A DNA stretch of 64,000 nucleotides from an uncultured Planctomycetaceae bacterium. GTDB taxonomy: Bacteria; Planctomycetota; Planctomycetia; Planctomycetales; Planctomycetaceae. Below the pieces are notes generated by a model. The model saw nothing but the letters and a program-made list of their open reading frames with translations. It had not been told where the DNA came from and did not search any database. Position numbers and translations under genes: made by a program. Location of the stretch: contig CALSLT010000007.1 of the NCBI GenBank assembly GCA_943787265.1, forward strand, positions 62,001 through 126,000, in the 5' to 3' direction. This document shows positions 28,729 through 36,914 of this stretch, in pieces; positions within the stretch are counted from its first letter, which is position 1, and every line of letters begins with the position of its first letter.

Positions 28729-28764
28729 AAGAGCCCGGCATTATGATGTGCTGGGTTCTTTTTT
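28729..28764 (+). terminator. Rho-independent terminator after sigma-54 activator
   Basis: Imperfect 12-bp stem (left arm 28729-28740, loop 28741-28748, right arm 28749-28760), followed by T6 on the plus strand. It overlaps the stop codon of the convergent membrane-protein gene. Confidence 0.65.
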
Positions 28765-29211
28765 CGTATCAAACCAGACGACCAGCCAAGCACAGCCCAC
28801 TGCATTAAAAAATGTCACCCACGTTTGAAACATGCAAGCACTTCCATTTCCTTCAATAGAGGAAATCGGGCGCGCAGCATCCGGTAACGTTTTGGCCATG
28901 ATCGCCCCAAAAACAAACATTGCAAAGATCGGTGCCCAGAACGAAAGCACAGACAAGGCAAATCGCAAGAGTGGGTTTCTAGAACGACGATGAACTGGCG
29001 TACGGTCCAAAAGACGGTCAGACCAACCCGGGCCAGCGAGAAGTCCCAACGCTATTCCTTGCAGGGCGGCGAGCCAGATAAAGAGCGCCCAGGCAGTAGA
29101 GCCTTCTCCGAGACTTAGAAGCATACCGCAGATGCCGAAAAGCAGATTTATCCCAGACACGACGGCCGCCCGTTTTCTCACGGCAACGATTTCAGCTTGA
29201 GAGATACTCAT
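28741..29211 (-). CDS. Small membrane protein of unknown function
   Basis: 156 residues with about four hydrophobic segments: 15-35, 38-60, 80-105 and 125-147. The central loop is basic (DRTPVHRRSRN). No family motif is recognisable. It sits between the sigma-54 activator, whose terminator hairpin overlaps its stop codon, and the histidine kinase in the same minus-strand orientation. Composition and hydrophobic pattern fit a real membrane protein; a link to the neighbouring kinase or activator is only suggested by position. Confidence 0.6.
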   Translation of the reverse strand: MSISQAEIVAVRKRAAVVSGINLLFGICGMLLSLGEGSTAWALFIWLAALQGIALGLLAGPGWSDRLLDRTPVHRRSRNPLLRFALSVLSFWAPIFAMFVFGAIMAKTLPDAARPISSIEGNGSACMFQTWVTFFNAVGCAWLVVWFDTKKEPSTS

Positions 29212-29285
29212 GGATAATCACACCAAGCAGGAACAGTACGGCGGTTTCAGGAGCAATTCGCTTAACAGAGATATTCGTCGAAGAA

Positions 29286-29987
29286 TCACGCCGGTGGCAG
29301 CGCAATTGAGAAACGAGTTCCTCGGCCGGGATCACTTTCGCAGGTGATGGTCCCGTTGTGAGCCTCAACAATCTTGCGGACGGTCGGCAGGCCCAGTCCG
29401 CTGCCGTTTGGTTTGGTCGAGAAGAAGATCTGAAACAGCTTTGACCGAGTGGCTTCGTTCATGCCCTGGCCGGTGTCGATAAACTCAAGCCTGACGAAAC
29501 CGTCGCGAACAAACGTCTGAAGCTCCAGCAGCCCGCCTTCGGGCATCGCTTGTTGAGCGTTGCGTGCCAGATTCATCAGCACCTGCCGAAACAGGGACCC
29601 GTCCAAACGAACCGGCGGCAGGTTGGATTCAAGATGCGGGCTGACGTCGATGCCGGATTCGTCCGCCGTCGGTTTATAGAAGTCGACGAATTCTCGAACG
29701 GCGGAGTTGAGGTCTGACTCGACCAGCTCGAGCTCACCGACTCTCGCAAACTGCAGAAACGCATTGAGAATTTCGTCGAGGTGTCCGCATTCCTGCTGCA
29801 CTCGCTGAAGCTTCGTGAGCATCCGCTGGTCGCGCGCTGTCTCGCTTTCCTGCAACTCCTCGACGAGCAGTTCGAGATTCAGGCTGATCGTCGATAGCGG
29901 GTTGCGGATCTCATGCGCAAGCCCGCCGGCAAGCGACGCGATCTCAGAGTACTGAGCCAGCAGTCTTTGTCGTTCCTGATCTTCCAC
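29286..29987 (-). CDS. Soluble sensor histidine kinase (NtrB-like)
   Basis: 233 residues from a GTG at 29987. The protein is only a kinase core: DHp domain with GLAHEIRNPLSTI (phospho-acceptor His at about residue 25), and a HATPase domain with NLARNAQQAM, IDTGQGM, FSTKPNGSGLGL. No membrane helix or PAS/GAF sensor is present, so the input must come from a partner protein or an upstream domain. The reading frame continues open upstream of the GTG for at least 30 codons, so the true start could lie further up. It may phosphorylate the nearby sigma-54 activator or an unlinked regulator. Confidence 0.85.
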   Translation of the reverse strand: MEDQERQRLLAQYSEIASLAGGLAHEIRNPLSTISLNLELLVEELQESETARDQRMLTKLQRVQQECGHLDEILNAFLQFARVGELELVESDLNSAVREFVDFYKPTADESGIDVSPHLESNLPPVRLDGSLFRQVLMNLARNAQQAMPEGGLLELQTFVRDGFVRLEFIDTGQGMNEATRSKLFQIFFSTKPNGSGLGLPTVRKIVEAHNGTITCESDPGRGTRFSIALPPA

Positions 29988-30119
29988 CGGTAGATTTCCG
30001 CAAACGGTCTGGAGAGAAGCAAACGATTGTCTCGAAGTGAGAGCTTTTTACCAGAGGCCGTGCGTTGCGGAAACATCCATTCGTTCTGCTGCACAATAAC
30101 CGGCAGGCCATCTCATGGC

Positions 30120-31814
30120 TCAGTGATTCACGTAGAACTCGACTGAGGTCAGCAACGCCCATGTCGCATCCCGAATCGCGGTTTCATGATCGACGCTTGG
30201 ATCGTTCAGAAAATCAACCATGACGGACGATTCTTCGGTCGTCGGAAACCGGGAAAGCACGGACAGGTAAAGTTCCTCAACCAGTGAAGCCGGTTGCTTA
30301 ATCTTCGTCAGCTTATCGATCAAGTTTCCGGGATGCGGACTCAGTAGCTTCTGAATCTCGATCGAATTCCGCCAGAACAACGCTCCCTTGACGGTGGCTT
30401 TGAATTCGCCTTCCGGTTCTCTCGCCTCGTTGGCGAATGCCGTCGAGAATGCTGACTTCAATTCGGCGAGTGTCGGAAGCGATGCATCGTCAGTCGAATC
30501 AGCCGTCGGTCCGCTATCAGCATCAGTTTTTTCGGATTCGGGATTGCTCTTTTTCTCTTCAAACAAGGTCGTGTTGCCCGTCGCTCGGACAACGCTGGCA
30601 AGAAGCTGCTCTGCCATCAACGGCCGCTCGATAGCGACTGCAAATCGATCAGTAGCTGGCGAATCCGTGTCGTCTGCGAATCGGCTTGATCGTTGCCAGG
30701 TCTTTGAAAGCACGATCTCTCGAATGAGCCACTTCAGGTTGTAGTCATGTGCGATGAATTCGTCGGTCAGTAGATCGAGCAACTCGGGATGCGAAGGCGA
30801 ATTATCTGAGTGATCGAGATCGACTGGATGAACGATGCCTCGACCAAGCAGGGCATACCAAACTCGATTAACAGTCGTTCGCGCAAACTGACGGTTCTCT
30901 GGACGTGTGAATTCTTTTGCCAGTAGCTCAACGGCACTCCATTCCGGTCTCGGTGGAACAGGTTGCTTTTTCTTGTTAGGAGGTGGCGATTCAGACGGCT
31001 TCGGCTCGGGGATTGAGAAAGCGGTGCCGCCTGGAATTCGAGGGCCTGTTTTTCTTTGAGTTGGATCGAAAACGGATACGAACTCAATCGGAGCGGTCAT
31101 TGCCTTTTCACCGACTGCCGGAAACTTCACATCGCGCCGCACAAACGTGTTTTTGTAAACGGCAAACAGTCCTTGAAAATCCAACTGTTTATAGTCGTCA
31201 ATGAAAAGGTGGTCGTGACACTCGGCACACTGAAGATCCTGACCGAGGAACATTCGTCCGATGTCACGCACAAGTCCGGGATAGTCGACCGGATTCTGGC
31301 CATATTTACTCAGCCGCTTCGACATGAAGTAAGCCGCCGCGCGGTTGTCCTCATCGTCTGCATCAGCGTTAAGAATCTGATAAACGATCTGATTCCAGGG
31401 TTTGTTCTGTGCGAAGGAGACTTCCAGCCATGCCTGCCAGTCTGGATCGTCGCCTCGACGTTCCATCAGGATGACGTGAAACAGATCGGCCATTCGACGA
31501 GACCAATCAGGAGAGGCCAATAACTCCTCGACCACCCGCTCCCGTTTTTCGCTGGCGACGTCGGCGATAAACGTTCGCACGCGGGTAGAGCTGGGAATCG
31601 TTCCAGTAAGATCGAGCGAAACCCGCCGAAGAAACTCGGCGTCATCACCGATCGGCGCTGGCTTTGCGGCACCAAACTCTGACTGAACGACCTCGTCAAT
31701 TCGTTCATGCAACGGCCTGGTCCGAGTGTTGTCAGTTGCCTCGACAACACGTGATGCCAGAACGACCAGGACGGCAATCAATACTCGATAACAAGGCTGA
31801 ATTCTAACGACCAT
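30120..31814 (-). CDS. DUF1549/DUF1553 cytochrome-type protein
   Basis: 564 residues from the ATG at 31814, chosen because the signal peptide (VLIAVLVVLASRVVEA) starts there; a further upstream in-frame ATG exists. DUF1549 lies at about 35-240 with LRRVSLDLTGTIPSS and the sequence CAECHDH near 190; that CxxCH could bind haem c. DUF1553 follows with the conserved ENRQFARTTVNRVWYALLGRGIVHPVDDLD-type region and KTWQRSS. In planctomycetes such genes usually precede a DUF1501 gene, and none is present here. Secreted function unknown. Confidence 0.85.
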   Translation of the reverse strand: MVVRIQPCYRVLIAVLVVLASRVVEATDNTRTRPLHERIDEVVQSEFGAAKPAPIGDDAEFLRRVSLDLTGTIPSSTRVRTFIADVASEKRERVVEELLASPDWSRRMADLFHVILMERRGDDPDWQAWLEVSFAQNKPWNQIVYQILNADADDEDNRAAAYFMSKRLSKYGQNPVDYPGLVRDIGRMFLGQDLQCAECHDHLFIDDYKQLDFQGLFAVYKNTFVRRDVKFPAVGEKAMTAPIEFVSVFDPTQRKTGPRIPGGTAFSIPEPKPSESPPPNKKKQPVPPRPEWSAVELLAKEFTRPENRQFARTTVNRVWYALLGRGIVHPVDLDHSDNSPSHPELLDLLTDEFIAHDYNLKWLIREIVLSKTWQRSSRFADDTDSPATDRFAVAIERPLMAEQLLASVVRATGNTTLFEEKKSNPESEKTDADSGPTADSTDDASLPTLAELKSAFSTAFANEAREPEGEFKATVKGALFWRNSIEIQKLLSPHPGNLIDKLTKIKQPASLVEELYLSVLSRFPTTEESSVMVDFLNDPSVDHETAIRDATWALLTSVEFYVNH

Positions 31815-32007
31815 ACAGCACTCCGAATTGCAAATAATGTCGAACCGTTGTGGGTGAGTTCGCATTGTCGAAACGGCAGTTGCTCTTACGCCTTTGATTG
31901 TGCCAGATATTCGTAGAAACATGAAGCAGGAGTGATAGCGGGCGTGAGCAAGTGGTCCGTTTGCTGCCCCCTGCCGCGAATCTACTTCAAAAACTTTGAC
32001 AATAAAT

Positions 32008-32047
32008 GAAAAACGGGACCGATGCTCGTTGAGCTTCGATCCCGTTC
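32008..32047 (-). terminator. Rho-independent terminator after EGEAAA lipoprotein
   Basis: On the minus strand, AACGGGATCGA ... TCGGTCCCGTT forms a stem with one mismatch, followed by T5. It lies 64 bp downstream of the lipoprotein stop and ends its transcript. Confidence 0.75.
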
Positions 32048-32110
32048 TAATTTGGTCGATGTTCACCGATGGAGCAATATTCCGACCGCTGAACAAGAAT
32101 CCTGCTGCGA

Positions 32111-32428
32111 TTACTCAGCAGCTGCTTCGCCTTCAGCAGCAGCTTCGCCTTCAGCAGCAGCTTCGCCTTCAGCAGCAGCTTCGCCTTCAGCAGCAGCTTC
32201 GCCTTCAGCAGCAGCTTCGCCTTCAGCAGCAGCTTCGCCTTCAGCAGCAGCTTCGCCTTCGCCACCTTCTTCTGCGTGTTCCATTCCTTCATCAACGCCC
32301 GCTTCTGCTTCTGCGTGGCCATCACCTTCGACGGCTGGGCCAGCATCCGAATCAGCGGGAGCTCCGCCACAGCCAACCAGGAACAGAGCAATTGCGAGAG
32401 CGCTGAGAGTTGATACGAAAGATTTCAT
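32111..32428 (-). CDS. Small lipoprotein with acidic (EGEAAA)8 tail
   Basis: 105 residues from the ATG at 32428, preceded by GAGGAAA. A signal peptide ends in a lipobox (LFLVGC), so it is a lipoprotein anchored by its N-terminal Cys (about residue 20). The mature part is Ala/Gly/Glu-rich and closes with eight exact EGEAAA repeats encoded by tandem 18-bp units (32117-32260). The tail is strongly acidic and likely helical or extended. Function unknown. The repeat number may vary between strains by slippage. A terminator follows, and no gene is co-transcribed in the same direction immediately. Confidence 0.8.
   Translation of the reverse strand: MKSFVSTLSALAIALFLVGCGGAPADSDAGPAVEGDGHAEAEAGVDEGMEHAEEGGEGEAAAEGEAAAEGEAAAEGEAAAEGEAAAEGEAAAEGEAAAEGEAAAE
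32117..32260. repeat. Eight tandem 18-bp repeats (coding EGEAAA)
   Basis: The unit is essentially CAGCAGCTTCGCCTTCAG on the plus strand, near-identical across eight copies; the first copy differs by one synonymous base (CAGCTGCTTCGC). The unit length is a multiple of 3, so copy-number changes keep the reading frame. Confidence 0.85.
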
Positions 32429-32629
32429 CACGTTTTCCTCTTTAGATGCATTTCTGTCAGAAATTGACAATTGGGTTTCTCACTTGGAAACACCTTGTTT
32501 TGACGCTGTCCAACAGGATGCGCGTCGGGCGCGGCATATTCCCGATCAGGCCTGTTTTCTGCAACTTTGGCGACATTGATTATTTTTGCATTCGCCAAGT
32601 GGCCAGATTACTAGCGGATTAGGCAAGTT

Positions 32630-33082
32630 TCAGTCCGGCTTCCGTTCCAGCAAGTCTCCATCGGCATTTGGAATCCGTACAAAACTGAACGTTCCTGATG
32701 CCAGAGCTACTCTGACATCATCGGCCGTCGTCATTTCTGCCTGAGCAACCGAGGTCGTTGCGCCCGAATGAGAAACCTTCGCCGAAATCAGCAGCCGTTC
32801 GCCGTTCCAGCCTGGTCGGATGAAATGAACGTTCAATTGGCAGGTCACGGCAAAGCAGCCGTCGAGTGTTTGAGTCGAAACGGCCACTCCCATCGCCGTG
32901 TCCAGAAGCGTGGCGATGACTCCGCCGTGAGCAATCCCTCGCGTCCGCAGGTGCATTTCTGACACGTTCAGGGCGAGAGTTGCCGTACCGTCGCCACGAT
33001 CAACGACTTCCGCGCCGAGCATCGCCAGAAACGGCGATTCCTCGAATGGTTTTCGGCGTTCCGCTTCGTCTGCTGCTGTCAT
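32630..33082 (-). CDS. PaaI-family thioesterase (hotdog fold)
   Basis: 150 residues from the ATG at 33082. The hotdog motif HLRTRGIAHGGVIATLLDTAMG (Gly-Gly and Asp) at about 45-65 matches the PaaI/YdiI/ComA acyl-CoA thioesterase group. The family hydrolyses acyl- or aryl-CoA thioesters; substrate unassigned. An in-frame ATG 12 codons upstream is less likely. It points away from hisC, with 218 bp between the starts. Confidence 0.85.
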   Translation of the reverse strand: MTAADEAERRKPFEESPFLAMLGAEVVDRGDGTATLALNVSEMHLRTRGIAHGGVIATLLDTAMGVAVSTQTLDGCFAVTCQLNVHFIRPGWNGERLLISAKVSHSGATTSVAQAEMTTADDVRVALASGTFSFVRIPNADGDLLERKPD

Positions 33083-33300
33083 CGAGTTTGCCCTGGAATT
33101 GTCGCGGAAGATCTGCACTGCGATGAATCATCGCGCTCCGAATTCCACAAAAAGGCGACGTCAGTTGGCAGAATCCGGAGAACGGAGCAGGTTCGCGAAG
33201 TGTCTCGATAAACGCAATAATCTGCCCGGTTTGAGGTACGGCAATCGGCCAGAACCGTCGCTCGCGGCCTCTTAAGACACTCACTTACACAGGACTTCCG

Positions 33301-34374
33301 ATGAGTCTGTTTCGACCCGACGTCGATCGAATCCAGGGTTACGTTCCCGGCGAACAGCCGCAGGACGACGGCTGGATTAAGCTCAACACGAACGAAAATC
33401 CTTACCCACCGTCGCCGAAAGTGGCCGCTGCGGTGGCCGAAGCCTGTTCGGGACGTCTGAATGTTTACCCGGATCCGCTGGCGAGTCGTTTTCGCAAAGC
33501 GACCGCCGAATTGTTTAACGTCGATCAAGACTGGATTCTTCCCGGCAATGGCAGCGACGAAATCCTGACAATCCTGAATCGCGCGTTCGTCGACCCGGGC
33601 GAGCTGATCACCTTTCCATACCCGAGCTACACACTTTACGAGACACTGGCCGACATCCAGGGCGCCGCTCACGAGAGGCTGCTACTCGAACCCGACTGGT
33701 CATGGGACATCGATCGCGTGCGGCCGCAAATTGAACGCAGCAAACTCGTGCTTGTTCCGAACCCTAATTCGCCGTCGGGAAACTGCTGGGCCGACGAAAC
33801 GATCCACGAGCTCGTTCCACCCAACGGAGTCTTCGTCCTCGACGAAGCGTATGGCGACTTCCGCGCCGAGCCTCACCAGGGCGAAATCCTGCACTCGGAT
33901 GATGGCCGCCGGATGGTAATCACAAGAACGCTCAGCAAGTCGTATTCTCTGGCGGGTATTCGGTTTGGTTTCGCGGTAGCCCATCCGGATTTGATTTCCG
34001 GGATGCGCAAGGTCAAAGACAGCTACAACTGCAACACCTTGTCCCTCGCCGCCGCTACTGCCGCTGTCGAAGACCAGGACTGGATGCTCGGAAATCGTCG
34101 CAGGATCATCGCGACACGCGATCGACTGACAAAGTCTCTATGCGAGCTGAACTTCGACACCGTCGACAGCGAGGCGAACTTCATCTGGGCAACGCATTCC
34201 GAAATTAGCCATCAGAAGATCTATGAAAAACTGAAAGCTCGCAAAGTACTTGTTCGGTTCATGAAATTTCCGGAGTCGTTGAACGACTCAGAACTGACCG
34301 GACTTCGCATCACCGTCGGCACGGACGACGAGACGGATGGGTTCCTCGAAATTCTTCGCGAGATAATGGAGTAA
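33301..34374 (+). CDS. hisC: Histidinol-phosphate aminotransferase
   Basis: 357 residues, the usual HisC length. It is a fold-type I PLP enzyme; the motif TRTLSKSYSLAGIRFG holds the Schiff-base Lys (about residue 220). The start LFRPDVDRIQGYVPGEQP and substrate loop LNTNENPYPPSP are characteristic. It converts imidazole-acetol phosphate to histidinol phosphate in His biosynthesis. AGGA precedes the ATG by a suitable distance. No other his genes are nearby, so the pathway is dispersed, as is usual in planctomycetes. vsr follows 28 bp later on the same strand. Confidence 0.95.
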   Translation: MSLFRPDVDRIQGYVPGEQPQDDGWIKLNTNENPYPPSPKVAAAVAEACSGRLNVYPDPLASRFRKATAELFNVDQDWILPGNGSDEILTILNRAFVDPGELITFPYPSYTLYETLADIQGAAHERLLLEPDWSWDIDRVRPQIERSKLVLVPNPNSPSGNCWADETIHELVPPNGVFVLDEAYGDFRAEPHQGEILHSDDGRRMVITRTLSKSYSLAGIRFGFAVAHPDLISGMRKVKDSYNCNTLSLAAATAAVEDQDWMLGNRRRIIATRDRLTKSLCELNFDTVDSEANFIWATHSEISHQKIYEKLKARKVLVRFMKFPESLNDSELTGLRITVGTDDETDGFLEILREIME

Positions 34375-34402
34375 GGGCGTCGGAGTTTCAGGAGGCGACT
34401 GA

Positions 34403-34807
34403 GTGGACCGTCTGACAAAGCAGCACCGAAGCTGGAACATGTCCCGGATTCGCGGCGCGAATACGAAACCCGAGATACGCGTTCGTTCGATGCTTCATCA
34501 GATGGGATACCGATTTCGTCTGCACCGCAAAGACCTGCCTGGCAAGCCAGACATCGTTCTACCAAAGTATGAAACTGTCATCTTCGTGCATGGCTGCTTC
34601 TGGCATCGCCACCCGAATTGCCAATTCGCCTACACTCCGAAAAGCCGGGTCGACTTCTGGAAAAAGAAGTTCGCTCGCAACGTAGAACGGCACGACGAAG
34701 TAGAAGCGGAGTTGACGGCTGATGGCTGGCGTGTCGTCATCGTTTGGGAATGCGAAACGAAAAACGAAGAGAAGTTGTACGAACTGCTGACTCAAAACAT
34801 GGAATAG
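34403..34807 (+). CDS. vsr: Very-short-patch mismatch repair endonuclease
   Basis: 134 residues starting at GTG 34403 with AGGAGGC about 6 nt upstream. The catalytic core GKPDIVLP (Asp), VIFVHGCFWHRHP and the region around WKKKF match Vsr proteins, which nick 5' of T:G mismatches formed by deamination of 5-methylcytosine. There is normally a partner dcm-type cytosine methyltransferase, and none is in this window. The gene sits between hisC and an isochorismatase-like gene with very short gaps (28 and 4 bp), suggesting an operon. Confidence 0.92.
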   Translation: MDRLTKQHRSWNMSRIRGANTKPEIRVRSMLHQMGYRFRLHRKDLPGKPDIVLPKYETVIFVHGCFWHRHPNCQFAYTPKSRVDFWKKKFARNVERHDEVEAELTADGWRVVIVWECETKNEEKLYELLTQNME

Positions 34808-34811
34808 TCGA

Positions 34812-35378
34812 ATGTCAGAATTACCGCACAGCCACGAGCTGCTAACACGAACCGAGAGCCGCTTGTTGATTGTCGACATGCAGGAAAAACTTGTGCCCGT
34901 GATCAGCGGCCACGAAGCCGTTCTTGCTAACTGCATCAAGCTGATCGAGGCGGCAAAGATTCTCACTGTGCCAACGACGGCAACGGAACAGTACCCTAAA
35001 GGGCTCGGTTCATCCGTTGCGCAAATTGCTGAACGAGTTTCAGATCGTCCTGAGAAGATCGAATTCAGTTGCCTCAACTGCCTCGATTGGAATTCGGCAG
35101 GCTCCGATCCTGCAGGACGCTTCAAGGTCGTCGTGGCGGGAATCGAGTCGCACGTTTGCGTGCTTCAGACGGTGCTCGATCTCTTGTCTCAAGGCTTCCG
35201 AGTGTTCGTAGCGGCCGACGCAGTCGGCAGTCGCAAACAGGGCGATCGCGAAATCGCTTTGCAGCGGATGGCATCGTCTGGAGCCGTGATTACGACTACA
35301 GAATCAGTTCTGTTTGAATGGTGCGAGCGCGCCGGAACTCCCGAGTTCAAGGAAATCAGCCGGCTGGTCAGAGACTGA
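34812..35378 (+). CDS. Isochorismatase-like cysteine hydrolase
   Basis: 188 residues. The family triad is visible: Asp in LLIVDMQ (about 22), Lys in PEKIEFS (about 80) and Cys in GIESHVCV (about 118, the nucleophile). YcaC-like members hydrolyse small amides or esters such as nicotinamide, N-carbamoyl compounds or isochorismate; the substrate cannot be fixed. The ATG lies 4 bp after the vsr stop. Confidence 0.9.
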   Translation: MSELPHSHELLTRTESRLLIVDMQEKLVPVISGHEAVLANCIKLIEAAKILTVPTTATEQYPKGLGSSVAQIAERVSDRPEKIEFSCLNCLDWNSAGSDPAGRFKVVVAGIESHVCVLQTVLDLLSQGFRVFVAADAVGSRKQGDREIALQRMASSGAVITTTESVLFEWCERAGTPEFKEISRLVRD

Positions 35379-35467
35379 TCAGCGACTTATGCTCCGCCGC
35401 AAATTTTGCACATTCACAGATTCCGCACACACATAGCCGAATAGCCATTCGCAGAGAGAAACAACGC

Positions 35468-36454
35468 ATGTCGGAGTACAACGTTTTCGGAGTAGGCAAC
35501 GCACTGGTCGACGTTCAGACGCAGGTTTCTGATGAGACACTGATCGAAGTCGACTTCGCCAAAGGCATCATGACGCTCGTCGACGAGCCGACGCAACAAC
35601 GCGTACTCAGTCGGCTTGAAGGTTCAAAGCTGAATCGCTGCGCGGGCGGCTCAGCAGCAAACACGATCATTGGAATCTCCGAGTTCGGAGGGACGACTGC
35701 CTACGCCGGTAAAGTAGCCAACGACGAAATCGGCGAGTTCTTTCTGAAAGATCTGCGAGAACTTGGTGTGTCGATCGAGGTGCCTCAAGCGGAAGGTCAA
35801 AGCGGAACGTGTGTCGTTCTGATTACGGAAGACGCTCAACGGACGATGCTCACAAACCTGGCAGTCTCCGCGACGCTTTCCCCGGATGACATCGATGAAG
35901 ACGAGATTCGAAAGGCAGATTGGATTTACGTCGAGGGATATCTTTTCGCCGTTGAGTCAGGCAAGGCCGCCGCGAGAAAAGCGATCGACATTGCGGTCAA
36001 GCATGGTGTGAAAGTTTCGCTGACGGTTTCCGATCCATTCTTAATCGACATCTGCCGGGACGAGTTCTGGGAGTTGATCGAAGGCCCGGTTGATCTGCTC
36101 TTCTGTAATCTCGAAGAAGCACGCAGCCTCACCAAGAAACACGATCCGGCAGACTGTGCTCAGGAAATTCACCAGCACGCCGCCGCCGTCGCGTTGACTC
36201 TTGGCGAAGACGGTTCGCTCCTGATGGAAGGTAACAAGCTGATTCCGATCGAAGGAGTTTCCGTCAAAGCCGTCGATACAACCGGTGCCGGAGATATGTA
36301 CGCCGCAGGAATTCTTTACGGCATCACGAACGGCCTTTCGTGGAAGCAGGCAGGCCATCTGGCGTCGCACGCTGCAGCACGAGTCGTCAGTCAGCTCGGT
36401 GCTCGCCTCGAGAATCCATTCACCGCCGAAGAAATTCAGTCGTTGACTTCATAA
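35468..36454 (+). CDS. PfkB-family kinase (adenosine-kinase-like)
   Basis: 328 residues from the ATG at 35468 ([13 protein letters not shown] follows immediately, matching family N-termini). Substrate-binding Gly motif [10 protein letters not shown] lies near 55-65, and the C-terminal ATP-binding/anion-hole motif [12 protein letters not shown] is at about 275-285, containing the catalytic Asp. Similarity suggests adenosine kinase or related ribokinase; sugar or nucleoside substrate is not certain. 90 bp separate it from the isochorismatase-like gene. Confidence 0.88.
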   Translation: MSEYNVFGVGNALVDVQTQVSDETLIEVDFAKGIMTLVDEPTQQRVLSRLEGSKLNRCAGGSAANTIIGISEFGGTTAYAGKVANDEIGEFFLKDLRELGVSIEVPQAEGQSGTCVVLITEDAQRTMLTNLAVSATLSPDDIDEDEIRKADWIYVEGYLFAVESGKAAARKAIDIAVKHGVKVSLTVSDPFLIDICRDEFWELIEGPVDLLFCNLEEARSLTKKHDPADCAQEIHQHAAAVALTLGEDGSLLMEGNKLIPIEGVSVKAVDTTGAGDMYAAGILYGITNGLSWKQAGHLASHAAARVVSQLGARLENPFTAEEIQSLTS

Positions 36455-36888
36455 GCAGGCCAACAAACGGCTGCCTCTTCAGTTTTTTGACAAACGACGG
36501 ACAGAATCGTGGCGCAACTCCGCCAGGTATTCTGAATTTCGAATGTTAAGAACTCGTGATACCGAGCAAACGGCCACTGTGATTGCTTAGCCGACTAAGA
36601 ACATTCGTTTCCTCATCTTGGTAATGCAGACGTGCAAAACTGCCAAATGCCCGATACGGCTAACCGCAATCCAAAAAAGATCGGGTGAGAGACTGCAACA
36701 CGGCACGTAATTCGGCAATACTACTCGCGCAGCCGGTCGCCTGTGCCGTTTTAAGCGTTGGCCCGCGCGCGAAGTGGCATTGGCCGGCTGCATTATAAAA
36801 CGACGCAAAAAGCCCGACCTGTAAAGGTCGGGCTTTTTTATTTACTTAGCGCTGAACGATCGAACCCTGTAACTGTGAGTTCGAAGGT
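36455..36888. other. Intergenic region with terminator and inverted repeat (434 bp)
   Basis: No gene is supported. The left two thirds show no ORF or RNA motif that I can recognise. The right third carries a bidirectional terminator (36807-36838) and the left arm of a perfect inverted repeat (36877-36914) that spans the NHL gene's stop codon. A small RNA ending at the terminator on the plus strand is possible but not shown. Confidence 0.5.
36807..36838. terminator. Bidirectional Rho-independent terminator
   Basis: AAAAAGCCCGACCT - GTAA - AGGTCGGGCTTTTT is a perfect 14-bp stem with a 4-nt loop and T-rich right flank on the plus strand (A-rich on the left). It can terminate the NHL gene on the minus strand and any plus-strand transcript from upstream. 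Confidence 0.9.
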
Positions 36889-36914
36889 TCAGTCAGCGCT
36901 GAACCTTCGAACTC
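36877..36914. repeat. Perfect 16-bp inverted repeat spanning a stop codon
   Basis: GAGTTCGAAGGTTCAG (36877-36892), loop TCAGCG (36893-36898), then CTGAACCTTCGAACTC (36899-36914). The NHL gene's stop codon (36889-36891, minus strand) is inside the left arm. There is no T-run, so it is not a classical terminator; it may act as an RNA structure at the 3' end. The flanking AGCGCTGAAC also recurs at 36848. Confidence 0.7.

Noticed and set aside
32117..32260. Possible CRISPR array from regular repeats
   Set aside because: Repeats are contiguous 18-bp units without spacers and are translated.
31996..32406. Leu/Gln-rich plus-strand frame
   Set aside because: It is the antisense reading of the (EGEAAA) repeats of the lipoprotein and has no ribosome-binding site.
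36771..36795. TGGCAT...TGCATT as a second sigma-54 promoter
   Set aside because: GG to GC spacing is 12 nt rather than 10, so it does not fit the required geometry.
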